Both the position numbers and the translations under genes were made by a program. The notes under the pieces were generated by a model. That model worked only from the letters and a program-made list of their open reading frames with translations. It had not been told where the DNA came from and did no database searches. From positions 37,480,811 to 37,544,810 of the forward strand of contig NC_045128.1 in the NCBI RefSeq assembly GCF_007655135.1: DNA of 64,000 nt, written 5' to 3'. The DNA is from Punica granatum (taxonomy: Eukaryota; Streptophyta; Magnoliopsida; Myrtales; Lythraceae). Every line of letters starts with the position of its first letter. Positions within the stretch are counted from its first letter, which is position 1. This document shows positions 22,779 through 33,000 of the stretch, piece by piece.

Positions 22779-23381
22779 CTACTGGTATTGGCTCAACCCC
22801 TTTTCCAGTGAGCGTAAGGAATTACTGCAAGTTTGAACTTGTTGTGGCCGAGTCGGGGTAATCTCCTCCAGACAGATTTGCACTTGGAGCCTCGCAGCCA
22901 AGAAGACAGATGAATGAGAAGGCTGAGGCCGACAATGCCTATTATCACCGTCCACACGATGATTAAAGAAAACCTGAGCTCGTTGTAGAGGTGTGGCAAG
23001 TGACTGCCAAACGGCATTGAAGAAGGTGGGGCCGAAGGAGGAGACAGTGACGGACATGGCTAGTGATAAAAGCCATAGGCAGAATTTATTGCTGATTGGA
23101 AACCCGCAGATGAGCAGAAGTATCACCGCAAGTGACCCCAAGAATGAGATCATGTCGCATATCAAGAAGTACATGAAGTCGATAGGGTAGTAGTAAGTAA
23201 GCACCGCCTCCCCAGCGTAACAGATATTCTTGCTGCTGCATTGCAAGCCTTCATGAATGTCCTGCTGCCACATGCCGCCCGGGGGCACAATCCCTGCCTG
23301 GAGGGTGACGGTGGCGATGATGCTGGCTACCATCATCAGGGTCCCCCTGGTGTCGTTCATCCAGTCACCTCTGTAGTCCAT
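22779..23381 (-). pseudogene. PGG-domain gene relic with frameshift
   Basis: Reading on the minus strand, the frame opens at the conserved MDYRGDWMNDTRG phrase. It continues through VPPGGMW and three membrane spans to about 23010. A frameshift then moves the fourth span and tail (IVWTVIIGIVGLSLL and WLRGSKCKSVWRRL) into another frame that ends near 22793. Sequence upstream of the MDYRGDW phrase (linker and ankyrin exon) is missing. The locus cannot make a normal PGG protein. Confidence 0.85.
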
Positions 23382-24373
23382 GATCCGTTTATTGTATAGA
23401 TATGATGTTACAAATTACACATATATATACAATAAAATTATAACTAAAACTATAGCCCAAGCCAACCCCATATAGATAGGAGCTGTATATAAGTCCTTCC
23501 CTGGATCAACCCTTTTCGCTGCTGTACTCCTCATGTCAGGCTCGGGACATAACGGCTGTTGCAGTTTCGAGCATCATCAGAGACCAGACCACCCCTTGCG
23601 AGCGGATCACCTTAGCCTGTGGGATGGGTCTACTGCTCGCAAGACAGGTTGAACACTCAGTTTGATACTTGTTGGCGAATTTGAAGATGCTAATATCGGC
23701 CCTATACTCGATAAGCAATTTCCCGCTGGCGTTGTTTGGTATCAAGTCCGATTACCGCCGCCTTTTGGAGAATCTCCCTGGTCTGACTGTAATGTATAGT
23801 CCTAGAGAAACATAGTGCATCTAGCACCCTGGACGTGTAAAAGGCCATGCCCTTAACATGGGTTCTTGTTTAACAAAGTATATCATTTCACCAAAAAAAA
23901 AATTCCATTTCATTTCGAGTTTAAAATTGGTGACGGAATTGGAATTGAAATGAGACAGAATGGAAATAGAATGACAAATTTTATTTTCTATTTGATTTAA
24001 CTCGGAATTGGAATCAACTTTATTTTTTTAGGGCATAATTCCGTGTACACGTCTATGTCTACATATATATGTATTATACGTGTATATATATAGATTTTTT
24101 TGGCAGTACATATATATATAGATATTAGTTTATCACATGTACAGTATCATATAATATATGTAGATATTAGTAGGTCTTCATCGGAGCACAAGGGCTCTGC
24201 GAGACTGCGACAGTACCAAAGGCTGAGGGTACGCCACGAGAACTTACGCTTTGATAATTTTCACTCTGGACAGCCCCCCAGAAGCCCCAACAACAGCCCC
24301 AACCAGAGGTTTGTATTCATATATTTATATTTTTTACAAATAACAATGATCACAATTTAAGATATTAATTTAC
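23382..24373. other. Spacer with an exon-like GC island near 24.18-24.31 kb
   Basis: No gene is recognised. A reverse-strand open frame at 23536-23745 has no recognised domain. A GC-richer piece at about 24180-24310 has the look of an exon (RLRQYQRLRVRHENLRF, then Pro/Asn-rich, ending AG|GTTTGT), but I do not recognise it. Confidence 0.4.

Positions 24374-24438
<65 letters not shown>
24374..24438 (+). repeat. (TTA)n microsatellite, about 21 units
   Basis: An uninterrupted TTA run of 65 bases, probably length-polymorphic. Confidence 0.95.
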
Positions 24439-25974
24439 GATAAAATTTCTCAATAATCAATTTTCACCAAGTCCCTTTTTGTCGGCCTTCGTCAGTGTAC
24501 ATATCTTCTTGATACTATATGGCTCCCGGAGCAGCAATTTCTCCTCTCCATTTATGGCTTTTTTTTTTCCTTTTTCCCTTCAGATCGTATAGTCTAGAGT
24601 AGAGTTCGATTTGTTGCTTGTGGATGTCTATGACGGGCATGGATCGTGGGGTGTTTATAGGTAGTTTGAGACTAATAGTGTAACTATATTGCTTGATACA
24701 CGTTTTCTAACTCGATTTGTCGCTCGACACTATATAGGTAAATTGAGACTAATAGTGTCCCTTATCTTCATTGGGATGATCATCCGATTTATGCATGTCT
24801 TATATGGACACGATGAGCCATATTAATAATCTTTTCTAATTGGAAGATTTAACTGTATAGTTCCTCATCTTCTCGATATTCTACCTACATTCAATGTACT
24901 TTCGATGTATTAATATAAAAATGGAAAAATACTTGAATCTCTGATTTAGGAGAGATTTTTCAGCGACCCTACTTCGCCACGTGACGCGTGAAACCTTTTG
25001 ATTATTACGTGAGGTGCGTCACTGCATTGCTCCGTGTTTAATAATCTATTATATATTATAATTGAGGGTGTCTCTAACATGTCACAATGTTATGGTGAAA
25101 CATTATGGTTTGTTTGTTTACAAAAACAAAATTAAATTAAATTAAATTTAACTTCGTTACCAGATATTATGTTAGTATTTCACTTCAAAAGTTTATCTTT
25201 TTTCAAATATTTAGTATTTTAGTGTAAATGTTTAGTATTTTCAGTTCGGTACTAAATATTTGAATTAAAATACTAATGTTGTGTTTGGTAATGGAGTTGA
25301 GTCAAATTCCACTCCGTTCCAAATATTAATATGTATATTTAAATACGATTTTAATGATTGTTAGGAAAAAGTATGTATGAGAATTTATTATTAAATAGGA
25401 GAAAAAGATAAAAGAAAGTAATGATTATGTTGTTGAATTGATGAAAGAATAAAATATAATGAGAGAATTTGTTATTAAAAAAAGATCTTAATAATTGTTA
25501 AAAAATATGTATGGGGATTTATTATTAAATGTGAGAGAAAAATAAAATATTAATGATTATATTGTTAAATTTTAAAAAAAAATGGAGAAGAGCATAGTAG
25601 TAATGGAGTTAAACTCTATTCTCAAATAAAGTCAAAAAATACTAGACAATTCAACTAAAATAACTAAAATGTGTTACCATAATGTCGTGTCATGTTAGAA
25701 TTTTCCTATAATTAATTGCTTTTTGAAACTCACGGGCCTCACAGGTTGATTAGATCTGCCCACTCCTTTTTGTTTTCCATAAAGGTGCAATCGTTCATAC
25801 GGTAATAATCATGTTCTCATATATTATATATATATATATATATTATCATTCTATATGTGTATATTGATCCCCTCGTGCTATGTTGGCTTTCTGCCCGGCA
25901 ATTTGAAAAATCTTTTTTGACAAAGCCTTTATGCTATTGGGGACCCCATACAGTCTGACACAGCATCACGTCGG
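24439..25974. other. AT-rich intergenic sequence, no gene seen
   Basis: No coding or RNA gene signal was found. It ends in an AT microsatellite near 25827-25845. Confidence 0.6.
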
Positions 25975-26119
25975 ATAAATTGACATCGGTCGAAAAAACT
26001 CCACAATACTCAATAATGAGTCCCTTTATAAATTGACATCGGTCGAAAAGACTCCACAATACTCAATAATGAGTCCCTTTATAAATTGACATCGGTCGGA
26101 AAGACTCCACAATACTCCA
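25975..26119 (+). repeat. 53-bp tandem repeat, 2.7 copies
   Basis: Units begin at 25975, 26028 and 26081, each reading ATAAATTGACATCGGTCG and then ACTCCACAATACTC. The first two copies are nearly identical and the third is truncated, so the amplification is recent. Confidence 0.85.
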
Positions 26120-26700
26120 CAGTGCTTTATTTGAGGCAACTTTAATTGGCACAATTTGCGGGCAAATATCCGAGTACTCCGTCTTGAGCAGTAGTACCGT
26201 CCGTAGGTGTCGCCGAAAAATCAATTGGCTTAGCACCTGGGCATCACTAAAAATTCAGTTGGAGTCCTTCGATATCTGGGAAACCTCCTACTAACACTGT
26301 CCACGAGTATATATCACCAAAATCAATTAGGGGGCACTGCTCTGTCCCGACTACTTTCTTTTCTAGTAAGCAGCAAGGTGTCATTCCTTTGCTTCCTCGA
26401 GGCCGGTCGAAATGAGGTTATGGCCACACAAAGTATTCATGTGTTTGGCTGAACGCCTATTGGTCTAATCATTACCCCCCCCATGGAACATTTGATTCGC
26501 TTTAATGAGAATTATGTACGTAATTCCCATTACGTTATTTTTTTTCATCCGTAACGAGAATAGTAAATATGCATGAGACTTATCATAAATAAGGGCGTGA
26601 ACAACTCCTATAGTATGTCCAGGTATTAATTATGTTCTTGAATATACTATTTTGTTCCATGTGTGTAATTATAATTTTATAACAATATTCCCCTATTTAC
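26120..26700. other. Intergenic sequence, partly repeated at 63.5 kb
   Basis: No gene is seen. About 26575-26660 (GAGACTTATCATAAAT then GGGCG) recurs near 63540-63650. Confidence 0.5.
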
Positions 26701-26739
26701 AACGACTAACTTTCTTATTTAGCAAAAAAAAAAAAAACA

Positions 26740-27560
26740 AGAAAGAGAGATTAACTTTCTAATTCAACCACAATTCTCTAAGATAACATTATGATACAAT
26801 AGTCTAAGAGTGGGTTTAGTAATTTACCAGTAAAATAATTAATGATAATATATATTTTCATTAAAGTGGGAATCCACTTTCCGCCCCTTGGTGGGAATAT
26901 ATATTACCACTCTTGTGTGAATGTAGGAGCGGAGATAGTAAAGCTCCAGGAGGGTAATTGCCACCTGAGTTTTGCAATTCCCAATCATTCTATATATAAA
27001 TTTGTTAAAAATATTAACTTTTGCCCCCTAGAAAACACAAATGCCCCCCAACCCCAAATTAGTTTATTATTTGAATTTTGCCCCTAAAAATTTCTTATAA
27101 ATTTTTTTTGACTTGTCCTCTTGAGCATAATTTCTGGCTACATCCATGTGTGAATGCAAGGGTGAAAATCTAGATTACACGACCTAATAACCAAACATGA
27201 GAATCTGGTGGGTTCCAAAGAGAATAATTCACACTCCTAGGAATATTGATAGATTCTCACGCACCAAACGCTCTATAAAAATACACAAAAGTCCTTGAGT
27301 ATCTTCTCTTTTGTACAATTTCAATTTCTCTTTTTTTTTACATGGATTTCACGTTCATTAAAAAATAACTTTAAGGATTATGTATACGAATGTTGAGGGG
27401 TGTCAATTCTTTATTTTAATTGAAGTTTCTTTTACATTGAATTTATAGCCATATAATATAGAAGAAAATATATGGAGTCTGATCATGTCTTTGATTAATA
27501 TTATTAATCTATACAATTAAATTTCAAGGATCTCATTACCAAAAAAAAAACAAATTTCAA
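26740..27560. repeat. Duplicated spacer block, copy 1 of 3
   Basis: About 800 bp also found at 29130-29945 and 39930-40740. All three copies contain, at the same internal position, the GGGGC-ended MITE-like sequence (here about 26929-27152). The MITE therefore inserted once, before the block was copied. No gene is present. Confidence 0.75.
26929..27152. mobile_element. MITE-like element, GGGGCGGAGCCAGAA-type ends
   Basis: The ends resemble inverted GGAGCGGAG and CTGGCTACATCC. The interior has GTAAAGCTCCAGGAGG and the phrase TTTTGCCCCC. At the 29.3-kb copy the flanks are TGTGTGAATGCA on both sides, so the family makes a target duplication of at least nine bases, as Mutator-type elements do. 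Other copies are at about 29303-29532 and 40109-40333. Confidence 0.6.
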
Positions 27561-27565
27561 GGATC

Positions 27566-27961
27566 TTGTCCTATACCCTGCAAAGTACTACGACTTCATT
27601 CAACATGCTCTCATTCCTCGGGTCACTTGTGATCTTGTTCCAGGTCAAAAGCGGGTTCCCGCTGAGCAACAAATTCTGCCCATGGATCTTGTGTCTAGTC
27701 ATGAGTGCAACAGTCATCTGCCTTGGCTACACCTTCTTGAGTGCCATGAGGCTGGTGGTCCCCGATAGAATGCAGTCCCATTATCAAGAGCTCAGCAAAG
27801 GTTTACACATCGTGTGGACAGTGACGGCAGGTATTGTCCGGCTCTTCCTTTTGGTCCGCATGTGTCCCTGGCTGAAACGATTCGTGCACAAAGATGCCTC
27901 GAGGAGGTTACTCAAACTCGGTCCCGACGGCCGTGCTAACAAGCCAGAACCATTATGTTAG
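27566..27961 (+). pseudogene. PGG exon 3' fragment
   Basis: An open frame of about 130 codons whose last 120 are the third and fourth membrane-span half of PGG exon 2 (MLSFLGSLVILF, then CLVMSATVICLGYTF, then IVWTVTAGIVRLFLL). It has the ANKPEPLC-type ending seen in both intact genes. The ankyrin exon, linker, first span and PGG motif are absent, and the 5' edge is fused to unrelated spacer at about 27570. The frame is clean, so truncation is recent, but no promoter or start is evident. Confidence 0.8.
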
Positions 27962-27968
27962 GATGGAG

Positions 27969-28176
27969 TGGGGGCGGAACTAATGTATTGGCAGGAGGGG
28001 CAATTTTCCCCCTAAACTTCGAATTTCTTTTTTTTTTAATTTTGTCCCACTAGTATGTTTATTTATGAATTTTTCTATATAAAATTAGTATTTTGCCCCC
28101 TGAAAAAAATATTTATGTATTATTTATATGAAGTAACATTTTTATCCTCCCTGGATGAAAATTCTGGCTCCGCCCC
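27969..28176. mobile_element. MITE with GGGGCGGA.../...CTCCGCCCC ends
   Basis: Inverted ends GGGGGCGGAAC and GCTCCGCCCC bound about 208 bp of AT-rich DNA with CCCCCTAAAC and TTTTGCCCCCTG inside. The flanks TAGGATGGAG and TAGAATCGAG are alike at eight of ten positions. The paralogous 3' flanks of genes 1 and 2 (11350 and 43805) lack the insert. A Mutator-type MITE of the same family as that at 26929 is likely. Confidence 0.7.
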
Positions 28177-29130
28177 TAGAATCGAGTATCTACAGATGAG
28201 TATCGATAATGAAAATATATATAACCTATAGCTAGCCAGGCAAGAATTTAAACACATATATAGGCAAATAATATACATGTAATTCTTCACCGTATTGTAA
28301 ATATATATATATATATATATGCATCTAGTACAAGAATTAAAAGGGCATGGGAAGTCTTACTTGCAAGGATTGAATTTGAAACTTCCCACAAACATATATA
28401 TGCAGTTATATATGTACCATATTCCAAAGTTATCCACATATAATTTCCATTGTTAATTATTATTTTTGAAGGTGAAAAAATCTCGAAACTGGAGAAAATC
28501 CTAATGGTTTGTTAGCACATTACGGCGACAAATTGTGTGCCGCTTTCATGTACATATCATGGAGGTGGTATGCATATGCCCTTCCCCTACAATGACCGGC
28601 TTCTCCAATGAATGTTTAATAAGAAATATGTCGAGGGCTGGCCAACAGTAATCAGATCATTTCGTTATCCTGAGCAGCTTCTTGTGACAGTCAGTATAGT
28701 CTCTTACATATGAATTCGGATGTGTATACCACAATGTTGTAGTCTCCAGCTCAAGGGAGAACCCTTTACCAATGATTCAACGTAACATGGTAACAGTACT
28801 AAATGAGGCAAACTGATCTTTGTTTGCGAATAATCATTGAAGACATGAAGTCATATAATTAATATGCACTTGCCTATGCCAAATGTATACACAATTGATG
28901 TGTACGTTAAAGTCGGAGAACACACGGGTCAAAGTGGTGTCTTCTAGGTCCATCTTCGACGGTTTGACCACAGAAACAAACAGCAATGCTGCCTAATATA
29001 TAGATATTGCTTGAAAATAGCAGAAACATCTTCAAGGACATTATTCCAATTAAAGTCCCAGAATTTACTAGCTAGATACCTTCTTTGCAATTATGTCATT
29101 TTCTTTTCTTGTTTCATAAACCTAAATTCT
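28177..29130. repeat. Duplicated 3' spacer of PGG genes, copy 3
   Basis: 28190-28945 matches the 3' flanks at 11355-12150 and 44061-44830. At about 28950 it switches to sequence shared with 36880-37010, 39745-39900 and 52290-52430. This is a junction between two duplication families. No gene is present. Confidence 0.65.
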
Positions 29131-30026
29131 GACTAACTTTCTAATTCAATCACAATTCTCTAAGGTAATATTGTTGCACAATAATCTAAGAGTGCGTTTG
29201 GTAATTTATCAATAAAATAATTACTGATAATATATATTCCCATTAAAGCGAGAATTCACTTTCCGACCCCTTGGTAGGAATATACATTATCACTCTTGTG
29301 TGAATGCAGGGGCCCAGGTAGTAAAGCTCCAGGAGGGGTAATTGCCTCCTGAGTTTTGCAATTCCCAATCATTCTAAATAAAAATTTGTTAAAATATTAA
29401 CTTTTGCCCCCCTAGGAAACACAAATGCCCCCAAATTATTTTGTTATTTGACTTTTGCCCCCAACAAAATTTCTCATAAGTCCTAAAATTTTCTAACTTG
29501 CCCCCTTGAACATTATTTCTGGCTACGTCCCTGTGTGAATGCAAGGGTGGAAATCTAAGACCTAATAACCAAACATGAGAATCCGATGGGCTCTAGAGAA
29601 AATAATTCACATTCCTAAAAATGTGGATAGATTCTCACGCACCAAACGCACTATAAAAATATGCAAAAGTCCTTGTGTATCTTCTCTTCCATGCAACTTT
29701 AATTTCTTTTTTTTTTCCATGGATTTCACGTTCAATAAAAAATAAATTTAAAGGATTATGTATATGAATGTCGAGGGTGTCAATTTTTATTTTAATTAAA
29801 GTTTCTTTTACCTTGAATTTATAGCCATATAGTATAGAAGAAAATATATCGAGTTTGATCGTGTCTTTGATTAATATTGTTAATCTATACAATTAAATTT
29901 GAAGGATCTCCTTACCGAAAAAAAATTCAAGGATCTTGTCCTATATGATATTCTAAAACTTTAGAAAAATCCTTGTATACCTTATTTTCTTATAATATTC
30001 ATCTTCACTTTTTCACCATGGATTTT
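29130..30026. repeat. Duplicated spacer block, copy 2 of 3
   Basis: Matches 26740-27560 and 39930-40740, followed by the start of the ANK-PGG upstream spacer (compare 7896 and 40752). Similarity stops at about 30026, where GC-richer unrelated DNA begins. Confidence 0.7.
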
Positions 30027-33000
30027 TGTCATCATCTAAGCAAGCATAACATCAGAAGATAAAGCCCTATGCATGCCACTAAGTCAAGATTTTACCTAGT
30101 TCGGGAAGAATGGGGGCGATTCTGGAAATAGGAGGAAATGCTGGACGAGTCGGGTCGGTTTGGACGAGTCGGGTACCCAGTCGGGAATGGCAGGCCCGAC
30201 TGATGGAGAAAACGCCCAGAAGAGGTGATGGGCCGGACTGGGCTTCTGGGCCGGACTGGGCTGATGGACCGTACTGGACTGGACTGGGCTGGACTGGCTG
30301 GACTGGGCCGCTGGGCTGTTGGGCACGGTACCCGATTGGGTCGTGACAGACTCGACTGGTGGAAGACGTCCGAAGGGGGGGCTCGCTGGTTCGAACGGTT
30401 CGGGCGGCTTCTCCAGGCTGGTGAGGGTACTTCTGGCTCCCTAGACGCCGCTGCAAACAGTCCGTGGTCGCCAGAATCTTGAAAAAAAACAAAACTGAAA
30501 TAAAAAAAAAAGGAAGGAGGGGTGGTCTAGGGTGGTTCAAGCGTCGCGGCTCGGCTGCCTGCGACCTCCTGGCTAGTCCCCGAGCGCGGGAAGGTGGCCG
30601 CCTGGGTCGTGAGTCGTCCGGTCAGCATATTGGGGAGTGGCGTGAGCTGTGAGTGAACTGAGAGTGTGTGTTGAGGGCCTCTGTTTTCTGTGAGCTAAGG
30701 GTCAGTGAGTTAGGCTGAGGAGCTTCCGGGGGAAAATTAGGGCGATCGGGGGTTGTCGAGCGAGGACTGGGAGGGAAATGGGTGTCTTCTGGAACCGAGA
30801 GGGTGCTGAGAGAGTTGTGGGAGTGATGGTGATCTGAGGCTGAGTGTCTGAGAGGAGCCGAGCGATTCACAGGAAAACAGGGGATGTGAACTGAGCGGTT
30901 CCGAGAGAGAGTCCGGCGGGAGCCCCGTTACAGGAGTTGGCCTGTGGAGTTTTTTTTTTTTTTTCCCTAAGCCACTGCTGGTGTCCTCGAAGTTGCCGAA
31001 GATGGAGGCAAGCCACCGAGATGCCATGAGGAGGAGGGAGATGGCAGAGCGCGAGGGAGCCGTTGGGCAGAGGGAGAAGCTGCAGGCATTCATTTTTGCG
31101 TGGCGTGGGGAGAAGCTTGGGCTGCATACTGTGAAGCAGGCACGGGCATAGGAGGCATGCGCTCAGAGGCGGCAGGCATGGCAGGGGGGAAGGTGGCCGC
31201 AGGCTTCAGGTCAGAGGCGAAGCAGAGAAGAAAAGAAAAGGAAAAAGAAAAGGAAAGATGAAGAAGGATGGGCGGGAAAAGCAACGGGCAAAAAGAGGAA
31301 AGCGGAGACAACGGTCAAAGGCTCTGACCCTTTTTTTTTTCCTTGACGCGTGTACAAATTAAAATTATGGTCTTTCCAATTGGATATCGAAAAAATGATC
31401 CGAGAACAGCATTGTGTTCAGAAAAATTCACAGATCAACATTGTGCAATGAAACATTTTTCGATCTCGGGTTTTCGTCCCTGATTTTGAAAATTGACATC
31501 GACGCGCGTGAAATTCAAGAATATTTAGTAGGGTATTTTCAAGAATAATTGTGAAATCGACATTACACTAAAAAAATTCCCTACTTTTCAAAATCGTAAA
31601 TGTTCAGGCGATCAATTGAAAAAATTTTATTTATGCGAATCACAAAAATGACGATTTTTTCCCTGAGAGCCGATGGACCGAAATGGGGTGCTGACAACTT
31701 GCCCCTCTTTGGCTGTGTGTTCGAGTAGAGGATGCAGTTAAAGATTTTGAGAAGTACCCCAGTTTGGTCCTGGAACAAGATGCAAAGGCAGGACGGACTC
31801 GTTGGGCGGACTTGAAATTGGAATTTAAAATCGAGAATTTAAAGTCATGACGGACCTGGAATAAGAATCTAAAAGTCGGGACGGACCTGAAACTGAAATT
31901 TAAAGTTGGGACGAACCCGCAGGACAGACCTGGGGATGGACCCCTATGCAGGAAGTTAAAAAGTCAGGACGGACACGAGGGGGCAGACCCCTGTGCATGA
32001 ATTTAAAAGTCAGGACGGAATCGAGGGGACGGACCCTTGTGCATGAATTTAAAAGTCTGGACGGACCCGAGGGGGCGGACCCCCGTGTAGGAATTTAAAA
32101 GTCGGGACGAACCTGGGAGACGGACCCTTGTGCAAGAATTTAAAATCGAGACGGACCCTTCTGCAGGAATTTAAAATTCGGGATGGACCCGGGCCCTGTA
32201 CAAGAATTTAAAAGTCGGGACGGACCCGAGGGGGCGAATCCCTGTGCAGGAATTTAAAAGTTGGGATGGACCCCTGTGCAGGAATTTAAAAGTCGAAACG
32301 GACCCTTGTGTAGGAATTTAAAATCGGGACAGACTCGTGTGCAGGAATTTTAAAATATTTGTTTGGAAGGGTGACACAGAAGGCTGAGCACTAAGGAGTT
32401 GCATGAAGCACAAGGGGAAGATTATCTGGTCTGATTGGCATTTGGGTCAGAGCTTCGCTGGGATGGTGCAGCGGTAGGCGTTGCTTGCACTTTGCTGGAG
32501 GACTAGACGCATGCTGGCTGAATTACTTTGCGTGCTTGGCGGGATGGTCCGATTGCTGTGTTAACCAGGAATGCTCTAGTTGTTTGTGATTGTTGCCGTA
32601 GGAGGCAGTGTCATAGGTTGGACTGACTCTTGGGATCTTGACCCATCTTGCCTCGGAGGAGAGTGAGAATCGCAAGTGGCTCACCCACAAAGATTAGCAC
32701 AATTCTTCGTTAGATGTGGACAGTGGAGTGGGCTGAATGTGCAAGGCTAATTGGTGCTGATCTGCCGGAGGTCGACGTTGCTGTTGAGACAACTGCGCGA
32801 CTTGCTTGTTAGTATTGCTTTGCTATAGGCCGGCTACAATGCTGGGGTGTCTACGTATTGATCTGCCGAAGCCTAGCCTTGCCGCTGGATTGATTGCTTG
32901 TTACTCTTACTGGCAGCTGGCCTCGCCGCCGAGGTGATTGTTTGTTGGGGATGCCCCGGTCTCGCCACTAGGACAGTTGCTTGTTGGTCTGCCAAAAGTT

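Noticed and set aside
23536..23745. Copia-type or ankyrin coding fragment upstream of the 22.8-kb PGG relic
   Set aside because: The frame shows no motif I can tie to either family.
30079..31311. Cluster of 70-150 codon frames on both strands as host genes
   Set aside because: They are low-complexity (Pro/Ser/Gln or Gly/Trp runs) and overlap on opposite strands in GC-rich repetitive DNA, with no domain.
31790..32360. CRISPR-like array
   Set aside because: The units are continuous and imperfect, without constant repeats separated by unique spacers, and the window is eukaryotic.
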